From Caproiciproducens sp. NJN-50 (GTDB lineage Bacteria > Bacillota > Clostridia > Oscillospirales > Acutalibacteraceae), in the NCBI RefSeq assembly GCF_004103755.1, contig NZ_CP035283.1, forward strand, positions 744,001 to 808,000: a DNA stretch of 64,000 nt. Direction: 5' to 3'. Within the stretch, counting starts at the first letter, position 1, and each line of letters opens with the position of its first letter. Positions 18,126-25,677 of this stretch are shown one piece after another. The translations under genes were made by a program, and so were the position numbers. The notes under the pieces were generated by a model. The model saw nothing but the letters and a program-made list of their open reading frames with translations. It searched no databases and was not told the origin of the DNA.

Positions 18126-18887
18126 ATGAAAACAGTTACTGTAAAAAACGTTGTTCTCGGTGATGGAATCCCGAAAATCTGTATCCCGATCGTCGCAAGG
18201 ACCAAAAAGGATATTGTCGAGGAAATCAAAGGTCTCAAGCAGTACCATGCGGACCTTGTCGAATGGCGCGTGGACTGGTTTGAAGACGCCGACGATATCG
18301 AAAAGATCAAAGAAGTACTGCGAGAGCTTGCTCCTGTTGTTCAAGAGCTTCCCCTTCTGTTTACATTCCGTACCGCAGAGGAAGGCGGAAACCGGCCGGT
18401 CGACCCGGAGTCCTATGTCAGGATCAATCAGGAAGCAGCGGCGAGCGGAGTTGTAGATCTGATCGACGTCGAGTTGTTCAAGGGCGATGAAGTGATGAAA
18501 AAACTTGTCGAAAGCGCTCACCGCTCAGGCGTGAAAGTCGTGGCTTCCAGCCATGATTTTGAAAAAACTCCGCCGAAAGATGAAATCCTCTACCGGTTAA
18601 GAAAAATGCAGGATCTGGGGGCCGATATCCCAAAGATAGCGGTTATGCCCAAATCCAAACTGGACGTTCTGGAACTGCTTGAGGCCACCGCCGTTATGTC
18701 GGAGAAATATGCCGACAGGCCAATTATCACGATGTCCATGTCCGGCCCTGGTGTGATTTCACGCCTGTCAGGGGAACTTTTTGGCTCCGCGCTGACTTTC
18801 GGCGCAACCAAAACAGCCTCGGCGCCAGGTCAGATCGGCGCAGAGGATCTTTACGGAGCCCTGCACCTCCTGCACAACAGCCTGTAA
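18126..18887 (+). CDS. aroD: 3-dehydroquinate dehydratase, type I
   Basis: The 253 residues align well with type I dehydroquinases. VEWRVDWFED holds the substrate-binding Glu and Arg, His143 lies in SSHDFEKTP, and the Schiff-base Lys170 lies in DIPKIAVMP; both numbers equal those of the enterobacterial enzyme. It catalyses reversible cis dehydration of 3-dehydroquinate to 3-dehydroshikimate. It lies 56 bp after the YdiB-like gene and before a second AroE-like gene. The grouping of these three with CoA enzymes and a carrier, without other aro genes, points to catabolic use of quinate or shikimate. Confidence 0.93.
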   Translation: MKTVTVKNVVLGDGIPKICIPIVARTKKDIVEEIKGLKQYHADLVEWRVDWFEDADDIEKIKEVLRELAPVVQELPLLFTFRTAEEGGNRPVDPESYVRINQEAAASGVVDLIDVELFKGDEVMKKLVESAHRSGVKVVASSHDFEKTPPKDEILYRLRKMQDLGADIPKIAVMPKSKLDVLELLEATAVMSEKYADRPIITMSMSGPGVISRLSGELFGSALTFGATKTASAPGQIGAEDLYGALHLLHNSL

Positions 18888-19063
18888 GGGCCCCGATGAC
18901 GGGGGTTCATTTCCTGAGAGCTAGAGTATCGCTTTTACGGAGGAGCCCGTTTCGTCTTTTATCCTGGGTGCTGGTGGGATAGTCTGCGGCTTTGCGTCTA
19001 TTTTACCAGCGTCAGGGCAAATGCGGGAATATAAAAAATTACGCATAAAGGAGATTTTCCATC

Positions 19064-19936
19064 ATGGGAGACTGGATTGACGGCCATACAGTGCCATTCG
19101 GGCTGCTCGGCTCGCCGGTGGGACACTCGGGTTCGCCGGCCATGTATAATTATTGTTTTGAGAAAGACGGGTTAAACTGCGTTTATCTCGCGTTCGATAT
19201 CGACCTCAATACGCTGGACGCCGGAATGAGCGCGGTCAAGGCCCTTCATTTCAAAGGAATCAACGTCACGATGCCGTGCAAGAGCGCCGCGTTGAAATAT
19301 GCGGACGAGTGCACCAAAGCCGTTCAGCTGATCGGCGCAACCAACTGCATGGTATGCGAAGATGGAAAATGGATCGCACACAATACCGATGGGATCGGTT
19401 ATGTGAACAATCTGAAGGCGCACGGCGTCGATGTCGCGGAAAAGAAAATCACGCTGATCGGCGGCGGCGGGGTCGGCATGGCAATCCTGGTCCAGTGCGC
19501 GCTCTCCGGCGCAAAGGAAATCTCCGTCTTCAACATCAGGGATTCTTTCATGGGAAATCTGGAGAAGCACGCGGAGCTGGTCAACCGCGAAGTTCCCGGC
19601 TGCACCGTCCGCGTCCTTGATCTGGCGGATAAGGATAAACTGAGCGCGGAGATCGCAAGCAGCCAGATCCTGACAAACGCTACCCGCGTCGGCATGGCCC
19701 CGCAGGAACAGTCCACGCCGATCCCGGATGCCGGCGTATTCCACAAAAGCCTTACAGTTGCGGATACGGTATACAATCCGCGTGAGACCCGGCTGATCCG
19801 GGAAGCAAAAGCCGCCGGCTGTCTTGGAATCGGCGGGATCGGCATGCTTGTCCGCCAGGGTGAAGCGGCGTACCGGATCTTCACCGGAAAAGCTATGCCC
19901 GTCGAGGAAATTCAGAAAAAATTCTTCGACAACTGA
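19064..19936 (+). CDS. Second shikimate/quinate dehydrogenase-like protein
   Basis: The 290-residue AroE-superfamily protein is a paralogue of the YdiB-like protein upstream, with the same length and register. HSGSPAMYN, Lys73 (NVTMPCKSA), Asp109 (NTDGIGY) and LIGGGGVGMAILVQCAL are all present, so both catalytic residues are retained. The C-terminal FTGKAMPVEEIQK parallels the YdiB tail. Differences in the loop after beta-alpha-beta (SVFNIRDSF versus SIFNANDKF) suggest different cofactor or substrate preference. RBS AAAGGAG lies before ATG 19064. Possibly one enzyme acts on quinate and the other on shikimate or a reduced analogue; this is inference. Confidence 0.85.
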   Translation: MGDWIDGHTVPFGLLGSPVGHSGSPAMYNYCFEKDGLNCVYLAFDIDLNTLDAGMSAVKALHFKGINVTMPCKSAALKYADECTKAVQLIGATNCMVCEDGKWIAHNTDGIGYVNNLKAHGVDVAEKKITLIGGGGVGMAILVQCALSGAKEISVFNIRDSFMGNLEKHAELVNREVPGCTVRVLDLADKDKLSAEIASSQILTNATRVGMAPQEQSTPIPDAGVFHKSLTVADTVYNPRETRLIREAKAAGCLGIGGIGMLVRQGEAAYRIFTGKAMPVEEIQKKFFDN

Positions 19937-19979
19937 CCAATGCCCCTATCCAAATATTATCTAAGTTAAGATCGGCTCA

Positions 19980-20021
19980 TTGTAAAAATCACCTCTATTT
20001 GTTATAATAAATAGAGATGAT
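19980..20021 (+). promoter_or_regulatory. Promoter of the LysR gene within a 13-bp-arm dyad
   Basis: TTGTAA (19980-19985), 17 bp, TATAAT (20003-20008). The -10 box is the loop of an inverted repeat ATCAcCTCTATTT/AAATAGAGaTGAT (19988-20021), with one mismatched pair. It could be an autoregulatory operator. Since TTTTT follows the right arm, the same sequence may also end transcripts from the upstream dehydrogenase gene. Confidence 0.5.
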
Positions 20022-20087
20022 TTTTATCATGTAGAGATTATTTCTATTTTTCGGGTGTTTAGCGTGGTGACGGGAAGAGGGACTTTT

Positions 20088-20999
20088 ATGAATTTGTCTC
20101 AACTGTATTATTTTAAGAAGCTTGCAGAGGTTCAGCACTATACAAAGGCTGCAAAGGAACTCTATATCACGCAGCCCAGCCTGAGCGAGGCAATCTCTTC
20201 CCTGGAATCGGAGCTTGGCGTCCGGCTGTTTTTGAAGAACGGGCGCAATATCAGGCTGACCCAATACGGACAGGAGTTTTATCAATACGTTTCAGCGTCG
20301 CTCAACGAACTTGACAAGGGCGTCAATGTAATCCAGGAACAGGTTAAGGATATCGGAGGGACGATTGAAATCGGCTGTATCGCCACGCTGCTGGTTGGAT
20401 TCATGGCGCGCGCGATGTATTCCTATCGCGAGTCTGTGAGCGAAAAGACGGTTTTCCACGTTTTTGAAACCCCCACCGCGGTGGCGATTGAAGGCCTGAA
20501 GTCGGAAATCTACGATATCGCTTTCTGCTCGAAGGTGGAAGATCCCGATCTGCGGTTTACTCCGATTCTGGAGCAGGAGATCCTGGCGCTGGTGAATCAA
20601 CAGCATCCGCTGGCAAAATGCGAAACGATCACGCTCAGGGATCTGGCGGGCTATAATCTGATCACTTATCGCCCGGATATTCAGATCGGCAGGGATGTGG
20701 GCACACTCCTGGCTGAAAACGGCCTGAAGGCGGAACAGCCTTTTATGGAGGAAGGCTCCATAGGAGCCAGCGTGCAAATGAATCCGATCGTTGGCATCGT
20801 TGCCAACACCGTCTGGCTCAGCCAGTATCCGAATCTGGTGAGGATCCATTTCTCCGATGTTCCAAGGGGGTTCCGGAAAGTCTGCATGGCGTATAATTCA
20901 AAGCACTTTATCAACCGGCCGACGGAGCGCTTTATGGACTTTGTGCTGTCCCACCTTGATACGCTGGTGTCGGAGGAATACAGGCTTGAGAACGGCTGA
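20088..20999 (+). CDS. LysR-family transcriptional regulator
   Basis: This protein has 303 residues. The N-terminal helix-turn-helix is MNLSQLYYFKKLAEVQHYTK followed by AAKELYITQPSLSEAISSLE, and a two-lobed effector domain follows from about residue 90. The start at 20088 gives the standard LysR N-terminus and has GAAGAGGG upstream; the frame extends to 20055. It follows the shikimate-type genes on the same strand but has its own promoter. LysR proteins usually activate adjacent catabolic genes with a pathway intermediate as effector, so control of the 12.7-13.1 kb region is expected but unproven. Confidence 0.9.
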   Translation: MNLSQLYYFKKLAEVQHYTKAAKELYITQPSLSEAISSLESELGVRLFLKNGRNIRLTQYGQEFYQYVSASLNELDKGVNVIQEQVKDIGGTIEIGCIATLLVGFMARAMYSYRESVSEKTVFHVFETPTAVAIEGLKSEIYDIAFCSKVEDPDLRFTPILEQEILALVNQQHPLAKCETITLRDLAGYNLITYRPDIQIGRDVGTLLAENGLKAEQPFMEEGSIGASVQMNPIVGIVANTVWLSQYPNLVRIHFSDVPRGFRKVCMAYNSKHFINRPTERFMDFVLSHLDTLVSEEYRLENG

Positions 21000-21001
21000 G
21001 G

Positions 21002-21538
21002 TTACGGCGACTTTCTGCTGCCCTGGGGAGCCGGCGCTTTCATCTTATCCATGGGAACCTGCAACAGCCCGAGTTCTCTGTTCCAGGCGAAGAGAGCGAA
21101 GCCGCGCTTGCAGCGAAACGTGCATTCCAGACAGGGGTCCTCGTCGCAGTAGCAATAGGCGTCGGTGTCGGCAAGGGCGAACACAATGGAATGCTTGGAC
21201 GGCGGGATGTATTTCAGCTGCCCGCCGGTAAAAGTCTTCAGGCAGATCCATTCGGGCGCGAGCGCGTCCGTGCTGGAGTACCAGGTCACTTTGACGGCAT
21301 TTTCATTGAACCCGCCGACAATCTCATAATCGATCATCAGACCGCAGCCGGCTTCCAATGGGACCGGCTGCAGTTTTTTCATCGGCGCGGAACAGCACCG
21401 CACCTCCGCGTCCGCGGTTCCGATCAGTTGAAAGACGCTGCCGCATGACTCGCAGAGAAAAAACTGCGGATCGCCGCAGATCGGTTCCGGCTTTCTGGTT
21501 TCCCGAGCACGCCTCGGCCCAAATCTCTTATCCGGCAT
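21002..21538 (-). CDS. Desulfoferrodoxin-like protein with degenerate catalytic domain
   Basis: The product is 178 residues. FFLCESCGSVF and VRCCSAPMKKL reproduce the CxxC...CC iron ribbon of desulforedoxin and the desulfoferrodoxin N-terminus. The rest looks like the superoxide reductase domain by layout, ending FRCKRGFALFAW, but the His ligands of the catalytic iron (HPM and HYI type, CNxHG) are missing. Several extra Cys (YCYCDEDPCLECTFRC) are present instead. The ATG at 21538 overlaps the end of the acyl-CoA ligase gene by 11 bp, so translation is probably coupled. A role as electron carrier, or as a metal-binding partner of the ligase, is open. Confidence 0.5.
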   Translation of the reverse strand: MPDKRFGPRRARETRKPEPICGDPQFFLCESCGSVFQLIGTADAEVRCCSAPMKKLQPVPLEAGCGLMIDYEIVGGFNENAVKVTWYSSTDALAPEWICLKTFTGGQLKYIPPSKHSIVFALADTDAYCYCDEDPCLECTFRCKRGFALFAWNRELGLLQVPMDKMKAPAPQGSRKSP

Positions 21539-23213
21539 CGTTTGAACTCCTTGCCTGCATCTGCCCGTGGGAATCCCGCCCCGTTCGGCGGGCCAGTTCC
21601 TGCGCGAGCAGATACTTTTTTATCTTTCCCGATTCCGTCATTGGAATCGCGTCTATATTTTCTACCCGTTCTGGCCAGGCATACTTGGAGACGTTGGATT
21701 TGCGCAGGAAATCCGTCAGCATTTGCAGTGTGACCGGCTTGGCCGGATCGGATGGCACCACAAATGCGCAGATCCTTTCTCCGAGCCGGGGGTCCGGCAT
21801 ACCGATCACGGCGGAGTCCCGGACGGCCGGACAGCGGAGCACGTTTTCGTTTAGGGAATTTGCGTTCAGGTTCACTCCTCCGCGGATGATGACGTCTTTC
21901 ATTCTGCCCACGACCCGGATATTCCCTTCCGGATCGCGCGTGCAGATGTCTCCGCTGTGAAACCAACCCTCGTCGTCCAGAACCTTTTCTGTGGCGGCGG
22001 GATCGTTCATGTAGCCGACAAAAACGTTGGGACCGCGGGACCATTCCTCCCCTTCGGTGCCGTCCGCGGCGTCCCTTCCGTCCCGGCCGATGATGCGGAC
22101 TTCAATTCCGTCGATCGGTCGGCCGGCGGAGGGCTTGATCTCTGCGGACCATTCGGCCGGCCGGATCAATGTGTGTGGAATACTCTCCGTGGAGCCGTAG
22201 CATTCACACAGGCGGATCCCATATTCAGATGCTTCCCTGACAAGATAGGACGGCACGGGGGCGCCTCCGCACATAAATAGCCGAAGAGTCGGCATTTGCT
22301 TCCTGGTTGACTGGAGATACTTGAGGATATCGTATACGAACGTGGTGGTTCCCATGGAATAGGTACAGCGCTCGCGGTTGATCAGCCCGACGGCATCATC
22401 GGCGGAAAACTTCTTTTCGAGCACAAGCCCTGCGCCCGCAAGCATGGTTGCCAGCACGCCGTGCGCAAAACCGGTGGCGTGGTACAATGGAGCCGGCATA
22501 AACATAATATCCTCCGGAGTGACCCCGACCGCCCGGTTGAACCCCTGTTCGCAGAAGATCAGGTTATTGTGGGTCAGCATGGCGCATTTTTTGGCGCCGG
22601 CCGTACCGGACGTGCAGATCACCGCAGCGACCGATTCGCTTCCAACGGGACCGGCGCCGCGCAGCGTGTCCATGTTCTGGGGAACATCGACAATTTTTCG
22701 AAGGGTTGGGTAACCGGCAGCGGCCGTCCCCTGAGTTTCCTCCACCTGGATCACGGCGCGGATGCCCGGATGCCGGGAGTACATCTGCCGCGCAAGTACC
22801 GTGTAATCCACGCCTTTATAGGCCGTGGGGCAGAAGTATGCCCTGGTTCCAACGCGGTCAAAGATCTCAGATAGCTCTTCCGCCTGAAACGAAGGGGACA
22901 GAGGGTTTGCAATTGCGCCGATCTTCAGGCAGGCGACCGTGATGATGACGAATTCGCTCCAAACGGGAATCTGGAAGGAAACGGCATCCCCGGGGCAGAT
23001 GCCGGCGGAGAGAAGGTATGCCGCCAGTCTGCCGCTTTTCTCATCCAACGCTCGGTATGTGTACCGAAACCCGCGGTCGTCTGCAATGTATTCACGATCC
23101 CCGAATCTAACAACGGCGTCGTTCCAACAGTCCAGCAGCGTCCGCGCGGTCCAGTACCCCTTTTTGTAGTAGAGTTCTTTCTGACGGCCGTTGACCTTTC
23201 CCTTGTCTGTCAT
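21528..23213 (-). CDS. AMP-forming acyl-CoA synthetase
   Basis: This ANL-superfamily ligase has 561 residues. VICTSGTAGAKKCAMLTHNN is the P-loop-like motif (the usual SGTTG-P-K is SGTAGAKK here), CECYGSTES is motif A5, WFHSGDICT holds the ribose-binding Asp, and IPMTESGKIKKYLL holds the C-terminal catalytic Lys. The overall form recalls cyclohexanecarboxylate or medium-chain ligases (AliA, BaiB-like). It activates a carboxylic acid with ATP and CoA at the cytoplasmic side. It has its own consensus-like promoter and overlaps the downstream desulfoferrodoxin-like gene. It offers a second, ATP-dependent entry into the CoA pathway besides the CoA transferase. Confidence 0.9.
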   Translation of the reverse strand: MTDKGKVNGRQKELYYKKGYWTARTLLDCWNDAVVRFGDREYIADDRGFRYTYRALDEKSGRLAAYLLSAGICPGDAVSFQIPVWSEFVIITVACLKIGAIANPLSPSFQAEELSEIFDRVGTRAYFCPTAYKGVDYTVLARQMYSRHPGIRAVIQVEETQGTAAAGYPTLRKIVDVPQNMDTLRGAGPVGSESVAAVICTSGTAGAKKCAMLTHNNLIFCEQGFNRAVGVTPEDIMFMPAPLYHATGFAHGVLATMLAGAGLVLEKKFSADDAVGLINRERCTYSMGTTTFVYDILKYLQSTRKQMPTLRLFMCGGAPVPSYLVREASEYGIRLCECYGSTESIPHTLIRPAEWSAEIKPSAGRPIDGIEVRIIGRDGRDAADGTEGEEWSRGPNVFVGYMNDPAATEKVLDDEGWFHSGDICTRDPEGNIRVVGRMKDVIIRGGVNLNANSLNENVLRCPAVRDSAVIGMPDPRLGERICAFVVPSDPAKPVTLQMLTDFLRKSNVSKYAWPERVENIDAIPMTESGKIKKYLLAQELARRTGRDSHGQMQARSSNDAG

Positions 23214-23254
23214 CTATTTCCGCCGCTCCTCTCTGGGCATTTTAAACTGTTATC

Positions 23255-23284
23255 ATTATACAATAAGATGTACAAAATACACAA
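23255..23284 (-). promoter_or_regulatory. Promoter of the acyl-CoA synthetase gene
   Basis: On the minus strand TTGTGT (23279-23284), 18 bp, TATAAT (23255-23260), with the start codon about 40 bp further on. A short palindrome AATGATCATG lies beside the -35 and might bind a regulator. Confidence 0.65.
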
Positions 23285-23428
23285 TGATCATGGTGAAAAT
23301 AATGTATCGTTTTGTGCTATTTATATCGAAGCAAGCATAGGGAAAAACTATCATTTCTGCGGTAGATCGATTTGCTTCCGGTTATCCGGAACTTGAGGAA
23401 GATGATGCCGTATACTATATATAGAAGA

Positions 23429-23456
23429 AGAGCACTGCATGATTGTGCAGTACTCT
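23429..23456 (-). terminator. Hairpin after the thioesterase gene
   Basis: AGAG-x-ACTGCA pairs with TGCAGT-x-CTCT, and the minus strand continues with TCTTCTATA. It lies 39 bp past the thioesterase stop and before the ligase promoter, so the two genes are probably separate transcripts. Confidence 0.45.
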
Positions 23457-23494
23457 CTCTTAACCTTCCGGACCCGGCGCGATGACGCCTCATT

Positions 23495-23956
23495 TCAAGC
23501 CGGGGTGATTTCGATCCGGTCCAGAACATACAGCAGAACGCTGGCCACAGTGACGACCGTGTCGGACTCGTCCCGGATGACCGCCCGCACGTTGCACAGA
23601 GTTTTTCCAACCTTTTCAGGCGTTGCGGTGCAAATGAGCCTGTCGCCGCCGGCCGGCCGGAAAAACTGAAGATTCATGGTTGCCGTGGTCACGTCGAGCC
23701 CGCGGCTGAAGCAGGAGAACGCCGAAATCACATCGACGAGAGTGCTGAGCGCTCCGCCATGGCAGAACCCGTGCAGGTTCCGGTTCTTATTGGAGAGGAG
23801 AATCTCGCCCTCTGCCATGCCGTCGCCGAGGCGGGTCAGGTTGATATCGGAGAGAAGGGGGTAGTTTTCTTCCGTGTTGAATTTTTGATGAAGATACCGG
23901 TCCCAGGATTCTTTCGTCCAGGGTTTGCCGCCGTTTGTTCTGTCAAAAGCCATCAT
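23495..23956 (-). CDS. PaaI-type hotdog thioesterase
   Basis: The 153-residue single hotdog domain contains HGFCHGGALSTLVDVISAF, the PaaI/YdiI-type active-site helix with HGG and an acidic residue. MNLQFFRPAGGD and VRAVIRDESDTVVTVAS follow as the beta-sheet core. Such enzymes hydrolyse aromatic or alicyclic acyl-CoA thioesters. AAAGGATG lies upstream of the double ATG at 23956. Next to the ligase and CoA transferase, it may release the end product or rescue CoA from dead-end thioesters. The physiological thioester is unknown. Confidence 0.85.
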   Translation of the reverse strand: MMAFDRTNGGKPWTKESWDRYLHQKFNTEENYPLLSDINLTRLGDGMAEGEILLSNKNRNLHGFCHGGALSTLVDVISAFSCFSRGLDVTTATMNLQFFRPAGGDRLICTATPEKVGKTLCNVRAVIRDESDTVVTVASVLLYVLDRIEITPA

Positions 23957-24265
23957 CAGTCATCCTTTTCTGCATTTGGCAATTCGCTGTTGATTAGAAG
24001 CGTGGATTTATAAATTATTCTATAATAAAACACGGGAATAAAGCAAGCGGCAAATGATCGGAGTTTTTGCGCATTGTAAAAATAGCTATAATTTTTCCCT
24101 ATGAGTCCGGTTTTATAGCCTTTTAATTTCAAAATCTTGTCGCTGCATTCCGAAATTGCGGCTGCAATCCTTCTTAAGGACCTGTTGTGGCCCGCGGCGG
24201 GTGGAATTTGTCGGTTTCTTAAAAATAAGACGCAATTGACTGAGGATAATTGGATGTTTCAACAA

Positions 24266-24294
24266 TTGAATTTAACAATTTAAAGTGCTATATT
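24266..24294 (+). promoter_or_regulatory. Promoter of the aromatic amino acid transporter operon
   Basis: TTGAAT (24266-24271), 17 bp, TATATT (24289-24294). Transcription would start near 24301, about 30 bases before the leader peptide ATG. The rest of the gap 23957-24330 is AT-rich and shows nothing else I can name. Confidence 0.7.
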
Positions 24295-24330
24295 ATATGT
24301 AATCTAAAACTAAAAAGGAGGCCCCCGAAA

Positions 24331-24459
24331 ATGCGCGGCAATTTTTCCTCCAAAGTTATCGCTGACGATGTTCGCACAAAGGCGGGCCGATTTTATTATG
24401 CCTATTATTACTTTTTTACTTTTGCAAAACATAATAGGCATGCCATTACGGGACGATAG
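24331..24459 (+). CDS. Tyr/Phe-rich leader peptide of a transcription attenuator
   Basis: The 42-codon open frame has a strong RBS (AAGGAGG, 24315-24321) 9 bp before ATG 24331. Residues 21-31 read FYYAYYYFFTF: five Tyr and four Phe in eleven positions. The stop is TAG at 24457-24459. The Tyr codons overlap strand 1 of a mutually exclusive hairpin set ending in a terminator at 24480-24518. This is the layout of ribosome-mediated attenuation as in the enterobacterial phe and trp operons: stalling at Tyr or Phe codons frees strand 2 to form the antiterminator. The peptide itself probably has no other function. It precedes an ABC transporter that would then import tyrosine and phenylalanine. Confidence 0.85.
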   Translation: MRGNFSSKVIADDVRTKAGRFYYAYYYFFTFAKHNRHAITGR

Positions 24460-24518
24460 TCTCTTCTATATTTTCAGAGAAACAGTGGCTTGTCTTAAAA
24501 AGGCAGGCCACTGTTTTT
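24398..24518 (+). promoter_or_regulatory. Transcription attenuator (pause hairpin, antiterminator, terminator)
   Basis: Strand 1 ATGCCTATTAT (24398-24408) pairs perfectly with strand 2 ATAATAGGCAT (24431-24441). Strand 2 can instead use AGGCATGCCATT (24436-24447) to pair with strand 3 AGTGGCTTGTCT (24484-24495), with 11 of 12 positions pairing when G-U pairs are counted. Strand 3 also forms the terminator with strand 4: AAACAGTGGCTTGTC (24480-24494) with GGCAGGCCACTGTTT (24502-24516), 15 pairs, loop TTAAAAA, ending in TTTTT. A ribosome finishing at the stop codon would cover strand 2 and allow termination; one stalled at Tyr/Phe codons would cover strand 1 and allow readthrough. Confidence 0.85.
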
Positions 24519-24552
24519 ATATTTAAATGGATTGACAAGAAAGAGGGATAAC

Positions 24553-25587
24553 ATGAGAAAGAGAATTCCGGCATTCCTGTTGGCCGCAGTGATGGCGCTG
24601 TCGCTGACGGCGTGCGGAGGCGCTCCAAATTCTTCCAAAGCGGACTCGTCGCCGGCGGCTTCCGATGGATCCGCGCCGGCCGCATCCAAGCAGTCGGAAG
24701 CAAAAAGCTATACCGTTGGAATCTGCCAGCTGGTGCAGCATCCTGCCCTTGACGCGGCAACAAAGGGCTTTCAGCAGGCGCTGACCGACAAGCTGGGAAG
24801 CAAAGTCACCTTCGATGTGCAGAATGCGTCCGGGGACACGGCTACCTGTGCCGTTATCAGCAATCAGTTCGTTTCTTCCAATGTAGACCTTATTATGGCA
24901 AATGCCACGCCGGCCCTTCAGGCTGCCCAGACGGCGACAAGCAAAATTCCGATCCTCGGCACTTCTGTCACCGATTACGGCACTGCTCTCGGCATTGACA
25001 ACTGGACCGGCGCGAGCGGAAAGAATGTCTCCGGTACCTCCGATCTGGCTCCTCTCGACCAGCAGGCGAAAATGTTGAATGAGCTTTTTCCAAAGGCTAA
25101 AAAAGTCGGCATCCTTTACTGTTCCGCGGAGCCGAACTCCAAGTATCAGGCCAAGGTGATTACGGAAGAGCTTTCAAAGATGGGTTATACCTGCAAAGAA
25201 TATACCTTCTCCGACTCTAACGATGTGCAGTCCGTCACCAAGACGGCGGCTTCCGAAAGCGACGTGCTGTATCTTCCCACGGACAACACCGTCGCTTCAA
25301 ATACCGGAATCATCAAAAACGTCTGCCTTCCTGCGAAAATCCCGGTGATTGCCGGAGAGGAGGGCATCTGCTCCGGCTGCGGTATCGCGACGCTTTCCAT
25401 CAGCTATTATGATTTGGGGTACACGACGGGTGAGATGGCCTATGACATTCTTGTCAACGGTGCGGATCCTTCCACGATGAAAGTAAAGTACGCTCCCAAA
25501 TTCACAAAAGAGTATAACCCCGATATCTGCAAGGAGATGGGGATTACTCCCCCCAGCGGCTACCAGGCGATCCAGAAAGCGTCCTGA
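24553..25587 (+). CDS. ABC transporter substrate-binding lipoprotein (TrpX-like, PF04392 type)
   Basis: The 344-residue lipoprotein has the signal MRKRIPAFLLAAVMALSLTA followed by the lipobox Cys. The mature part begins YTVGICQLVQHPALDAATKG, typical of the ABC_sub_bind family that includes the TrpXYZ tryptophan importers, and contains VDLIMANATPALQAAQ and KKVGILYCSAEPNS. ATG 24553 has AGAGGG upstream; a TTG at 24532 is less likely. The Tyr/Phe-coding attenuator in front predicts that the ligand is tyrosine and phenylalanine or a close analogue. It is followed by permease and ATPase genes. Confidence 0.88.
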   Translation: MRKRIPAFLLAAVMALSLTACGGAPNSSKADSSPAASDGSAPAASKQSEAKSYTVGICQLVQHPALDAATKGFQQALTDKLGSKVTFDVQNASGDTATCAVISNQFVSSNVDLIMANATPALQAAQTATSKIPILGTSVTDYGTALGIDNWTGASGKNVSGTSDLAPLDQQAKMLNELFPKAKKVGILYCSAEPNSKYQAKVITEELSKMGYTCKEYTFSDSNDVQSVTKTAASESDVLYLPTDNTVASNTGIIKNVCLPAKIPVIAGEEGICSGCGIATLSISYYDLGYTTGEMAYDILVNGADPSTMKVKYAPKFTKEYNPDICKEMGITPPSGYQAIQKAS

Positions 25588-25610
25588 CGAGTTTACGCGA
25601 ATTGAAGTCT

Positions 25611-25636
25611 GCGGTGTCTCCGAACGGAGGCACCGC
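25611..25636 (+). terminator. Intercistronic hairpin after the binding protein gene
   Basis: GCGGTGTCTCC-gaac-GGAGGCACCGC forms a stable stem, followed by TTTGCCCTTTTG. It probably reduces expression of the permease and ATPase relative to the binding protein, or protects its mRNA. Confidence 0.55.
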
Positions 25637-25677
25637 TTTGCCCTTTTGATTTCTCGGCACAAAGAAAGGAAAACGCT

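Noticed and set aside
24331..24552. T-box riboswitch before the aromatic amino acid transporter
   Set aside because: No T-box sequence, specifier loop or AGGGUGGNACCGCG-like core is visible; the leader-peptide hairpin set explains the region.
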